A DNA stretch of 64,000 nucleotides from an uncultured Oscillospiraceae bacterium (GTDB lineage Bacteria > Bacillota > Clostridia > Oscillospirales > Oscillospiraceae). The notes beneath the pieces are model-generated. The model was not told the origin of the DNA, searched no databases, and saw only the letters and a program-made list of their open reading frames with translations. The stretch covers positions 1-64,000 of the forward strand of contig CAKTPV010000003.1 of assembly GCA_934591815.1 (NCBI GenBank), written 5' to 3'. The translations under genes were made by a program, and so were the position numbers. Of this stretch, positions 34,379-41,867 are shown one piece after another (positions within the stretch are counted from its first letter, which is position 1; each line of letters opens with the position of its first letter).

Positions 34379-36466
34379 ATGAAATGCACGATCCTACATG
34401 ATTTGCCGGGGCGGCTGCGGGTACACCTGTGCTGCGGGCGGATGAGCTTATCCCAAGCGGATGTGCTGGAGTACTATCTGCGCGCCCAGGACGGCGTACA
34501 GGCGGTCAAGGTCTACGACCGGACGCAGGACGCGGTGGTGGTGTACGGCGGGAAACGGGAGGATGTTATCTCCTCGCTGGCGCGCTTCTCCTTCGCCAAG
34601 GCGGAGGCCATGGAGCTGGTGCCGGAGCATACCTCCCGGGCGCTGAACCGGGAGTTTGAGGACAAGCTGGCGGTCGCCGTCATACGGCGGTGCATCTCCA
34701 AGCTGTTCCTGCCTGCGCCCATCACCACGGCGCTGGCACTGTTCCGCTCCGTAAAGTACATCCGGGAGGGGCTTTCGGCACTGTGGCACGGCAAACTGTC
34801 CGTCGCCGTGCTGGATGCCACCGCCGTCACCGTGTCCATGGCACGGGGCGATTTTGCCACCGCCGGCTCCGTTATGTTCATGCTGCATTTGGGCGAAATT
34901 CTGGAGGAATGGACCCACAAAAAGTCCGTGGCCGACCTCGCCTCCGCCATGAGCCTGCGGGTGGACAGCGTCTGGCAGCAGGTAAACGGCGCCGAGGTGC
35001 TGACGAAGATCACCGACGTGAAGCCGGGCGACCGTATCGTGATCCGCACAGGCGGTATGATCCCGCTGGACGGCCGGGTGGTGGAGGGCGAGGCCATGGT
35101 GAACCAGTCCTCCCTCACCGGTGAGTCCATGCCTGTGGCGAAGCACCCCGGCAGTCCCGTCTATGCCGGAACGGTGGCGGAGGAGGGTGAGTGCGTCATC
35201 TCCGTGGAGAAATCCTCCGGCAGCGGGCGGTATGACCGGGTGGTTCACATGATCGAGGAGTCGGAGAAGCTGAAATCCACCGCCGAGGACAAAGCCTCCC
35301 GGATGGCGGACAGACTGGTGCCCTATACGCTGGGCGGCACGGCGCTGACGTATCTTCTGACCCGGAATGTGACGAAAATGCTCTCGGTGCTGATGGTGGA
35401 CTTCTCCTGCGCCCTGAAGCTGGCCATCCCCATCGCGGTGCTGTCCGCCATGCGGGAGAGCAGCGGCTATCACATCTCCGTCAAGGGCGGACGCTTTTTG
35501 GAGGCGGTGGCCAAGGCGGACACCATTGTGTTCGACAAGACCGGCACGCTGACCTATGCGACGCCCACCGTGGCGGCGGTCATCCCCTTCGGCGGACACG
35601 ACGAGGCGGAAATGCTGCGCCTTGCCGCCTGTCTGGAGGAGCATTACCCCCATTCCATGGCAAACGCCGTGGTGGCGGAGGCAAAGCGGCACGGGCTCAC
35701 CCACGAGGAGTACCATTCGCAGGTGCAGTATGTGGTGGCCCACGGCATCTCCAGCATGGTGGAGGGCAAGAAGGTCATCATCGGCAGCGCCCACTTCGTC
35801 TTTGAGGACGAGGGCTGCCGCATCCCGGCGGGAGAGCAGCCGAAATTTGACGCGCTGCCCGCCGCGTATTCCCACCTGTATCTCTGCATGGACGGGGAGC
35901 TGGCGGCGGTCATCTGCATCCACGATCCCCTGCGCCGGAAGGCGCGGGAGGCGGTAAGAGCGCTGCACGAGAGCGGCTTTACCAACGTGGTGATGATGAC
36001 CGGCGACAACCGCCGCACGGCGGAGGCTGTGGCCGCCGAGGTGGGCGTGGACGCGGTGTACGCCGAGGTGCTGCCGGAGGACAAGGCCGCATTTATCCGC
36101 GGTGAAAAGGAAAAGGGACACACCGTTATCATGGTGGGCGACGGCGTCAACGACTCCCCTGCTCTGTCGGAGGCGGACGCGGGCATCGCCATCTCCACCG
36201 GCGCGGCCATCGCCCGGGAGATCGCAGACATCACCGTTTCCTCGGAGGATCTCTTTGCACTGGTAACGCTGCGAAGGCTCAGTCAGGCACTGATGGAGCG
36301 CATCCACGGCAGCTACCGCTTCATCGTGGGCTTCAACCTGACGCTGATCGCACTGGGCGTGGCGGGGGTACTGCCGCCCACCGCCTCAGCATTGCTGCAC
36401 AACGGGTCTACGCTGGGCATCAGCCTGCGGAATATGACCGACCTGCTGGACGAAAACAAATCATAA
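34379..36466 (+). CDS. Heavy-metal-translocating P1B-type ATPase
   Basis: 695 residues. N-terminus resembles an HMA fold without C-x2-C (ILHDLPGRLRVHLCCG). Actuator loop SLTGESMPV, phosphorylation site D386 in FDKTGTLTYATP, ATP-binding EEHYPHSMANAVV (the SEHP-like HP), hinge MVGDGVNDSPAL. The intramembrane metal motif, normally C-P-C, reads S343-C344-A345-L346-K347 in FSCALKLAIP. Together with the missing C-x2-C this points away from copper and towards another metal such as Fe or Mn, but that cannot be settled here. Exports metal from the cytoplasm. Confidence 0.92.
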   Translation: MKCTILHDLPGRLRVHLCCGRMSLSQADVLEYYLRAQDGVQAVKVYDRTQDAVVVYGGKREDVISSLARFSFAKAEAMELVPEHTSRALNREFEDKLAVAVIRRCISKLFLPAPITTALALFRSVKYIREGLSALWHGKLSVAVLDATAVTVSMARGDFATAGSVMFMLHLGEILEEWTHKKSVADLASAMSLRVDSVWQQVNGAEVLTKITDVKPGDRIVIRTGGMIPLDGRVVEGEAMVNQSSLTGESMPVAKHPGSPVYAGTVAEEGECVISVEKSSGSGRYDRVVHMIEESEKLKSTAEDKASRMADRLVPYTLGGTALTYLLTRNVTKMLSVLMVDFSCALKLAIPIAVLSAMRESSGYHISVKGGRFLEAVAKADTIVFDKTGTLTYATPTVAAVIPFGGHDEAEMLRLAACLEEHYPHSMANAVVAEAKRHGLTHEEYHSQVQYVVAHGISSMVEGKKVIIGSAHFVFEDEGCRIPAGEQPKFDALPAAYSHLYLCMDGELAAVICIHDPLRRKAREAVRALHESGFTNVVMMTGDNRRTAEAVAAEVGVDAVYAEVLPEDKAAFIRGEKEKGHTVIMVGDGVNDSPALSEADAGIAISTGAAIAREIADITVSSEDLFALVTLRRLSQALMERIHGSYRFIVGFNLTLIALGVAGVLPPTASALLHNGSTLGISLRNMTDLLDENKS

Positions 36467-36472
36467 GGAATC

Positions 36473-36506
36473 GGGGCAGGGAAACTGCAAGCTGCATCCC
36501 TGCCCC
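36473..36506 (+). terminator. Stem-loop after the P1B ATPase
   Basis: GGGGCAGGGA (36473-36482) pairs with TCCCTGCCCC (36497-36506). There is no T-run, so it could be an RNA-stabilising or weak terminating structure. Confidence 0.5.
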
Positions 36507-36521
36507 ACTCCAAAGTATGGA

Positions 36522-36539
36522 GGTTAGAGAACACTAACT
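36522..36539. promoter_or_regulatory. 18-bp palindrome, copy 3
   Basis: GGTTAGAGAACACTAACT, five-bp arms; 65 bases before the DUF3793 start codon and so in the control region of the flavodoxin operon. Confidence 0.68.
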
Positions 36540-36603
36540 ACGAAATGAGCCAAGGAAACGGAGCAATATGGATGCACAAGACTACCACAGGAGGAGAGAG
36601 CGA

Positions 36604-36984
36604 ATGGCTGAAGAAATACTGATCCGTCAGGGTGCGCCCACGCTGGCGGGCATCAAGACGGGGAGCTTGTTCCCCTGTCCCTGCGAGGATCGCGAGGCAC
36701 TGCCCGCCGACATCCGGAAGCTGAACCGGCGGCTGTCGCCCAAGGGGCTTTGCCTGCTGCCGATCCGCTTTCTGCCGGGGCAGGCACTCCTTTACCTCTA
36801 TCGCCCCGCCGGGCTGCGGCGGGATCTGCGGGACGCGCAGGCGTCCGAACTGCTGCGTCAGGCGGTCTACGGCGACGAGGAAAAAGCACGCTCCCTATTC
36901 GCAAAATACAGAAAATGCACGGAGATCTACTGCACACTTTGGCAAAGCGGCTTGAAGCTGGAGCAGCTTGCCGTTGCAGTTTGA
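36604..36984 (+). CDS. DUF3793-family protein, internally shortened
   Basis: 126 residues from ATG 36604 (AGGAGAG upstream). The N-terminal half matches the family (RQGAPTLAGIKTGSLFPCPC, LNRRLSPKGLCLLPIRF, ALLYLYRP) and so does the end (AKYRKCTEIYCTLWQSGLKLEQL). The middle block of some 60-70 residues, which in full-length members contains a PHEIGLFLGYP-like segment, is missing after RQAVYGDEEKA, in frame. Full-length family members have about 190 residues. DUF3793 genes commonly precede flavodoxin genes in gut Clostridia. Confidence 0.75.
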   Translation: MAEEILIRQGAPTLAGIKTGSLFPCPCEDREALPADIRKLNRRLSPKGLCLLPIRFLPGQALLYLYRPAGLRRDLRDAQASELLRQAVYGDEEKARSLFAKYRKCTEIYCTLWQSGLKLEQLAVAV

Positions 36985-37020
36985 TCATATAAAATCATCA
37001 AAAGAAAGGAATTTACGAGA

Positions 37021-37443
37021 ATGAAAACTGCTGTTATTTATTGGAGCGGTACGGGCAATACGGAGGCGATGGCGCAGGCCGTTGCCGAAGGCATGACCGC
37101 CGCGGGCGCGGAGGCTGTGCTGCTCACCCCAGATCAGGTACAGCCCGGCGATCTGAACGCCTACGGTGCCATCGCCTTCGGCTGCCCCGCCATGGGCAGC
37201 GAGGTGCTGGAGGAAATGGAGTTCCAGCCCATGTTCGATGCCTGCAAACGCAGCCTCGGCGGCAAGCGTGTGGCACTGTTCGGCTCCTACGGCTGGGGTG
37301 ACGGCGAATGGATGCGCACCTGGGAGAGCGACTGCGACAGCGCAGGGGTGAACCTCGTTTGCGAAAGCGTGATCTGCACGGAGACGCCCGACGACGCGGC
37401 ACTTGAAGCCTGCCGCGCCTTGGGTAAGGCGTTGGTGGAGTGA
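37021..37443 (+). CDS. Flavodoxin
   Basis: 140 residues, short-chain type. FMN phosphate loop WSGTGNTEAMAQ, 60s loop FGCPAMGSEVLEE and 90s loop LFGSYGWGDGEWM. Electron carrier that replaces ferredoxin when iron is short. Thirty-six bases after the DUF3793 gene and downstream of palindrome copy 3, which supports iron control. Confidence 0.95.
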   Translation: MKTAVIYWSGTGNTEAMAQAVAEGMTAAGAEAVLLTPDQVQPGDLNAYGAIAFGCPAMGSEVLEEMEFQPMFDACKRSLGGKRVALFGSYGWGDGEWMRTWESDCDSAGVNLVCESVICTETPDDAALEACRALGKALVE

Positions 37444-37454
37444 GAAATGATGCC

Positions 37455-37480
37455 TGCCGCTGACGGTTGCTTCAGCGGCA
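37455..37480 (+). terminator. Stem-loop after flavodoxin
   Basis: TGCCGCTGA (37455-37463) pairs with TCAGCGGCA (37472-37480), eight-base loop, no T-run. Confidence 0.45.
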
Positions 37481-37518
37481 GCATGCGCGGGTTGCATTTG
37501 CCAAACAGCCTATCCGAA

Positions 37519-37552
37519 AAGGCAGGGACACCTCTTACGGTGTTCCTGCCTT
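37519..37552 (+). terminator. Second stem-loop at the junction to the mosaic region
   Basis: AAGGCAGG-G-ACACC / GGTGT-T-CCTGCCTT; weak T-run. It marks the point where the TetR fragment starts. Confidence 0.5.
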
Positions 37553-37555
37553 GCG

Positions 37556-37903
37556 CTCTCTACCCAACACCTGCACGAGCTTGTCGTGTTCATGTACGAC
37601 CATTTCGACGAATTCAAACTGATCCTCTGCCGGGCGGAGGGAACGGGCTATGCGGATTTTATCGAGATGCTGGTGGATCTGGAGGTCGATCGATCCGAAG
37701 AATACTACGCCCTCCTCAGAAGAAACGGTATGCTCTCCGGGAGCATGACCCGTCAGCTTCATCACATGATCACAAGAGCCTACTTTACGGCAGTGTGCGA
37801 AACCATCGTCCACGATATGCCGAGAGAGGAAGCCATGAAATACGTCGATGAACTGGCTATCTTTTCCCACTCCGGCTGGAGCGGACTTTTAAGGCTCGAA
37901 TGA
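37556..37903 (+). pseudogene. C-terminal fragment of a TetR-family regulator
   Basis: An open frame without its own start (…STQHLHELVVFMYDHFDEFK…) that continues LILCRAEGTGYADFIEMLVD and MPREEAMKYVDELAIFSHSG, the pattern of the TetR C-terminal domain found next to ABC exporters in Clostridia. The DNA-binding half is absent; the frame begins at the stem-loop above. GTG 37586 is the first possible start but would give only the ligand domain. Confidence 0.75.
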
Positions 37904-37921
37904 GCCTTAAAAAAATAACTG

Positions 37922-37943
37922 TCGGTTAGTTGCCTCTAACCGA
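37922..37943. promoter_or_regulatory. Palindrome copy 4, eight-bp arms
   Basis: TCGGTTAG-TTGCCT-CTAACCGA. Read on the other strand its core is GGTTAGAGGCAACTAACC, identical to copy 1 at 17 of 18 positions. It sits exactly between the TetR fragment and the sortase fragment, with no iron gene next to it, so it is probably a relic of a lost promoter. Confidence 0.7.
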
Positions 37944-38382
37944 TCTGCCGGTAGGCGGCAGCAGCACCCACGCAGTGCTATCGGCGCACAGTGGTATGGC
38001 GAGCTCCAAGCTGTTTTCGGACATCGACCAGCTTGCAGTGGGCGATGTGTTCTACATCCACGTGCTGGGCGATACGCTGGCATACAAAGTGGACGCCATC
38101 AACACGGTATTGCCGACAGATACGCGACTGCTCCAAATCGAGGACGGTAAGGACTATGTAACGTTGGTGACCTGCACGCCGTTCGGGGTCAATACCCACC
38201 GACTGCTGGTGCGAGGGTATCGTGTGCCGTATCTACCCGAGCAGGAGGCCGCTGCCGCAGAAGAAAAACCAGCGGCATCCTCGTGGACGCGACATTACCT
38301 TACCGGTCTGACTATCGGCCTTGGCGTGGTGGCGGCAATCGGCGGCGGTTACTTTTTAGTGAGGAAGTTTCACCATGCGTAA
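37930..38382 (+). pseudogene. 5'-truncated class C-type sortase
   Basis: Only the second half of a sortase is left: LPVGGSSTHAVLSAHSGM (catalytic His in SAHSGM), QLAVGDVFYIHVLGDTLAY, LVTCTPFGVNTHRLLVRGYR (catalytic Cys in LVTCTP, Arg in HRLLVRG), then a C-terminal membrane helix (LTIGLGVVAAIGGGYFLV). The missing N-terminus ends exactly where palindrome copy 4 begins. It overlaps the next sortase gene by eight bases. Confidence 0.8.
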
Positions 38383-39073
38383 GACATCTCTTGTGCTGGC
38401 GATGCTGCTGGCGGTAGCGGGTATCTGCGTCATGCTGTGGCCGGTGGTTACAGGGTACAGGCTGCAAGCCAACACGGATGAGGCCGTGCAGAGCTTCCTC
38501 GAAGAACGGAAGCCGGAGCAGCAGTGCCCTGAACTGCTGGCAGCCTTACAGGAGTACAACCGCCAGATTTATGCGGAAAAGCAGTGTAACCTCGTTGACC
38601 TCGGAGCCTGCGAAGAACCCGCCGCCGACCTGACCGCTTACGGTATTGAAGATGAGATCATCGGCGTGTTGGAGATACCGACTATGGAGCTGACCATGCC
38701 TGTCTATCTGGGCGCGTCCGATGAACATCTTGCCGCAGGCGCGGCGGTGCTGGGAAACACATCCGCGCCCATCGGTGGGGATAACACCAACTGCGTCATT
38801 GCCGGACACCGGGGCTGGCGCGGTGCGGACTACTTCCGGCATATTGACCGCTTGCAGGTTGGCGATACCGTTGCGCTGACAAATCTATGGGAGACGCTGA
38901 CCTACACCGTAGCTGACATTCAGATTATCCAGCCCCACGAGGTGGACAAGATCAAGATACAGCAAGACCGCGACCTGCTGACGCTGTTGACCTGCCATCC
39001 TTACGCCAGCGGTGGGCGGGAGAGGTATGTGGTGTACTGCGAAAAACTGCCCACCATGAGCCAATCACGGTGA
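38375..39073 (+). CDS. Sortase (class C/D-like)
   Basis: 232 residues. N-terminal signal anchor (residues 4-26), then the beta-barrel transpeptidase with His145 in IAGHRGWRG, Cys207 in LLTCHPYASGG and Arg in RERYVVYCE. Cuts a sorting motif and joins the protein to the wall or to a pilus subunit. Intact, while its sortase neighbours are fragments; no pilin gene is left nearby, but the SPKTF protein at 11409 is a candidate substrate class in this genome. Confidence 0.88.
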   Translation: MRKTSLVLAMLLAVAGICVMLWPVVTGYRLQANTDEAVQSFLEERKPEQQCPELLAALQEYNRQIYAEKQCNLVDLGACEEPAADLTAYGIEDEIIGVLEIPTMELTMPVYLGASDEHLAAGAAVLGNTSAPIGGDNTNCVIAGHRGWRGADYFRHIDRLQVGDTVALTNLWETLTYTVADIQIIQPHEVDKIKIQQDRDLLTLLTCHPYASGGRERYVVYCEKLPTMSQSR

Positions 39074-39094
39074 GCAGTTTTATTTTGAGAGGAT

Positions 39095-40396
39095 TCAGAC
39101 AAGCGTGTCATCCAGCAGGAAGTCAATGACGCCAATATTGAGAATGCCGCCCTCATCATACCAACGCTTACGGATGTCATGACGGACAATGATCTTCGGG
39201 AAGGAATCACCGGTCAGCGCGAAAGGCTTATTCTCGGTGATCGCCTTTTCCGCTGTTCCCAATGCGTAGGCAGACTGGATATAGGTCTTCTTGCCACCGG
39301 AGGTTGCAATGAAGTCGATTTCCCGCGCGACCGGCACGACCTTTCCTTTGGTATTTTTCGCGTTGCCGTAGACAATGCCGATGTCAACGGCGCATTCACG
39401 GATCATCAACTCATTGAAAATGATGTTCTCCATGATGTGCGTCATTTCCTGCTGGCGGAAGCCGATACGGGCATTTCTCAGTCCAATGTCCTCACAGTAG
39501 TATTTGTTGGGATAGTCAAAATAGCTCTTGCCCTTCACATCCCAGCGTTTGCATTCGGTGAAGAGGAAGGAATCCGATAAGTGATCCATATAGGCATTCA
39601 CGGTGTTCAAGGCAACGACATTTTCTCCACTGCGCTTCTGCACGGTGTTGATGGTGGCTGCAACTTTCGTCGGATTGGTCAGAGAGCCGATAGACGAACA
39701 CAGCAGATCAAGAATAGCGGACAGTACATCCTCACGCTTGATCTTCTTCCTCTCTACAATGTCCTTCAGATAGACCTCAGAAAACAGCGATTTCAGATAA
39801 GCCATTTTCGCGGCATCTGTGGGACGGGAAAGGATCAGCGGCATACCGCCATAGAAAGCAAAATCGTCAAAAGCGTCCTGCTTATCGCCGCCGACAGCCG
39901 TGTAGTATTCGGCAAAGGAAAGCGGATGCACACGGATCTCGTCGCTGCGTCCTCTAAACTCTGTCAGTATGTCCGAGGACAGCATTTTGGAGTTGCTTCC
40001 GGTCACATAAATGTCCAAGTTGGACAAGGACTTCAAATCGTTGAGCGCGTCGTAGAAGGTAACCTTCTTGCCATCTGGATTGTAGGGATTCGGAACCTCG
40101 TCGGACATCTGAATCTCGTCTACAAAAAGATAATATTGGTCTGCACTGTGTTCTACGATCTCACGGACATGAGCCGAAAGCTCCAGCGGATTGCGATAGC
40201 GAATATCACGGGCCAAATCCAGCTCAAAGGACAGAATGTGGTCTTCTGCAACGCCTTCGCTGAGAAGGTAACTCTTGAACAGATTGCGAAGCAGATAGGA
40301 CTTGCCGCATCTGCGGATGCCGGTGATCACCTTCACCTGACCATCCCACATAAAGGAGACGATTTTCTTCAAATAGCGATCTCGTTTTATTTCCAT
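39095..40396 (-). CDS. AAA ATPase with DUF4143 C-terminal domain
   Basis: 433 residues. Walker A ITGIRRCGKSYLLRNLF, Walker B YYLFVDEIQM, sensor IYVTGSNSKML, then a winged-helix part and a DUF4143 domain with a nuclease-like pattern near the end (VPVAREIDFIATSGGKKTYIQ, E-x-D-F then Q). A very common accessory gene family in Clostridia and Bacteroides; suggested to be a defence or toxin-related ATPase, but no function is shown. It lies head-on between sortase genes and has a palindrome in its promoter, so it looks like an independent insertion. Confidence 0.88.
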   Translation of the reverse strand: MEIKRDRYLKKIVSFMWDGQVKVITGIRRCGKSYLLRNLFKSYLLSEGVAEDHILSFELDLARDIRYRNPLELSAHVREIVEHSADQYYLFVDEIQMSDEVPNPYNPDGKKVTFYDALNDLKSLSNLDIYVTGSNSKMLSSDILTEFRGRSDEIRVHPLSFAEYYTAVGGDKQDAFDDFAFYGGMPLILSRPTDAAKMAYLKSLFSEVYLKDIVERKKIKREDVLSAILDLLCSSIGSLTNPTKVAATINTVQKRSGENVVALNTVNAYMDHLSDSFLFTECKRWDVKGKSYFDYPNKYYCEDIGLRNARIGFRQQEMTHIMENIIFNELMIRECAVDIGIVYGNAKNTKGKVVPVAREIDFIATSGGKKTYIQSAYALGTAEKAITENKPFALTGDSFPKIIVRHDIRKRWYDEGGILNIGVIDFLLDDTLV

Positions 40397-40406
40397 AGCC
40401 CAACCT

Positions 40407-40448
40407 CCATTGAAAACTTGCTGGTATTATCATGCTACATTTCAATGG
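40407..40448 (-). promoter_or_regulatory. Inverted repeat in front of the DUF4143 ATPase
   Basis: CCATTGAAA (40407-40415) and TTTCAATGG (40440-40448), perfect nine-bp arms 24 bases apart, upstream of the ATG at 40396. Possibly an autoregulatory site or the trace of an insertion. Confidence 0.5.
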
Positions 40449-40572
40449 ATAGTATACGACACCGTGAGATAAAAATCAATAGCTCTGATGAAATGTTTAC
40501 ATATAAACCCGGTAACATTTCAACGGGCGGTGATTCAAACCACCGCTCCTGTGAGGTGAAGAAGCCTGAAAG

Positions 40573-40665
40573 ATGACAAGAACTGCGACGCGGCTGACCT
40601 GCCACCTTTATGCCAGCGGCGGCAAGCAGCGGTATGTGGTCTATTGTGAAAGAACCAAATATTAG
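40573..40665 (+). pseudogene. C-terminal sortase fragment
   Basis: In-frame RLTCHLYASGGKQRYVVYCE up to TAG 40665 is the catalytic Cys/Arg end of a sortase similar to, but not identical with, the intact gene at 38375. Everything upstream is lost; the ATPase gene lies where the rest should be. Confidence 0.8.
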
Positions 40666-40678
40666 GAGGATCAATACT

Positions 40679-40774
40679 ATGAAAAAAGCAATTTGCGTTA
40701 TTCTGGCCGTGGCAGCTGCCGTGGCAATTATCGTCTCCAGACGCCCCCGACCCCGCGGCCGCAGAGAAATTTGA
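40679..40774 (+). pseudogene. Orphan signal-peptide fragment
   Basis: Follows GGAGG: MKKAICVILAVAAAVAIIVS, a signal peptide or anchor, then frameshifts into RRPRPRGRREI and stops. The mature part is missing. It was probably the gene after the sortase in the original locus. Confidence 0.5.
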
Positions 40775-40840
40775 AAAATTTTTCAAAAAGTGGCGCACTT
40801 TTGATTTCGTTTTACGGATAATGATAGTAGAGGGAATTTT

Positions 40841-41149
40841 ATGGACAAGCGTTTTTACCGATTTTTACAGGCAACCTGCTGTAACTGGCGCAACAGCTTC
40901 TTCATTGATTGCCTGCGTTGTGACGGGTGCTCCGGTTTTCTCCTGTCTGTAAATCACAATGCCGTGCCGTCAATGATCCCTGTGGCGGTATTCGAGGAAC
41001 TGTCCGGTGAGACCGTGGATAAATATGATTGCGTCGGCATTATGACGCTGGAGGGATTCCAACGCTTCTACACCAGCTGGCTTGTCTGGAACGTAGAAGA
41101 CCCGAAACGGTGCAGTTTATCCCAATTGTGGGAGATCTGCCAACAATGA
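40841..41149 (+). CDS. Small hypothetical protein of integrative elements
   Basis: 102 residues, Cys-rich N-terminus (QATCCNWRNSFFIDCLRCDG), hydrophobic middle, Trp-rich end. AGAGGG lies upstream of the ATG. Not recognised. A further 26-codon frame (41146-41226) bridges it to the next gene and may only serve translational coupling. Confidence 0.55.
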   Translation: MDKRFYRFLQATCCNWRNSFFIDCLRCDGCSGFLLSVNHNAVPSMIPVAVFEELSGETVDKYDCVGIMTLEGFQRFYTSWLVWNVEDPKRCSLSQLWEICQQ

Positions 41150-41201
41150 ACGCACACACGCCGAAAGAAGGAGGTGAACATTCTGAAAAGAGTCAATATC
41201 C

Positions 41202-41810
41202 ATGCGCTATACATACAACGGCATGACCTACACTGTCGGTGCCGCTGTCATGGCAACAGAGGCAAGTGAATATCGTGGACTTTATGGCACCATCACGGAG
41301 ATCCGTGACGGATCTGACCGAGAGACAGAGAATGATACGCCTGACATCTATTGCTGTTTTGAACCGCCTCTGTTTCAAGAGGAGATCCGGGAGATGGAGC
41401 GACGCTTCACAGAACTATATCAATCGCCTAAGAAGATCGACGAGATCACGCTGGATATGGTTATCATGGCACCGGAGATGGTTCGGGTGATCTCGCCTGA
41501 TCCCTCGGTGTGCAAGACATGCAAGGTCTATCTCCTCACAATGCAGTTTACCACAAGCTGGGATTCTGGCTGCATTACAGAGCTGTACGCCGACTATGAT
41601 ATGGCGCGTTTTGCTATGCTGAAGGGCATCCGCGAAGAACAGGCAGAAGGCTGCGTAAAGGATTGGGCAGATAGGGATGCTCTGGAGGAGGAATACTGCA
41701 CAGATTTTTATGAGGCGTGGCACCGAGATGAATACTCTGAGAAACACTTTACCGCATCTATTGAAAAGCTGTCCCTTACATTGCCACAAAGAATTATAGA
41801 AGCGGAATGA
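41202..41810 (+). CDS. Hypothetical protein, element-associated
   Basis: 202 residues, acidic, soluble. N-terminal beta-rich part (MRYTYNGMTYTVGAAVMATE; GLYGTITEIRDG) looks like a small SH3-like barrel, followed by charged helices and a Cys pair (VCKTCKVYLL). An alternative AAGGAGG at 41167-41173 precedes a CTG-started overlapping frame, so start assignment is not certain. Proteins with this N-terminus are common cargo in Clostridial conjugative elements; function unknown. Confidence 0.65.
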   Translation: MRYTYNGMTYTVGAAVMATEASEYRGLYGTITEIRDGSDRETENDTPDIYCCFEPPLFQEEIREMERRFTELYQSPKKIDEITLDMVIMAPEMVRVISPDPSVCKTCKVYLLTMQFTTSWDSGCITELYADYDMARFAMLKGIREEQAEGCVKDWADRDALEEEYCTDFYEAWHRDEYSEKHFTASIEKLSLTLPQRIIEAE

Positions 41811-41818
41811 AATTATGA

Positions 41819-41846
41819 TTGAAATTATTATAATTTGGAGTATAAT
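41819..41846 (+). promoter_or_regulatory. Promoter of the DUF234-like ATPase
   Basis: TTGAAA (41819-41824), 16-base spacer, TATAAT (41841-41846); ATG follows 22 bases later with AAAGGTGGTG. Confidence 0.7.
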
Positions 41847-41867
41847 AATTGTAAAGGTGGTGATCGC

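Noticed and set aside
34448..36307. A 619-codon minus-strand frame opposite the P1B ATPase
   Set aside because: Shadow of the ATPase gene; no recognisable domain.
41146..41226. A 26-codon gene between the two small hypothetical genes
   Set aside because: It overlaps both neighbours, is Ser/His-rich and lacks a specific pattern; more likely a coupling frame.
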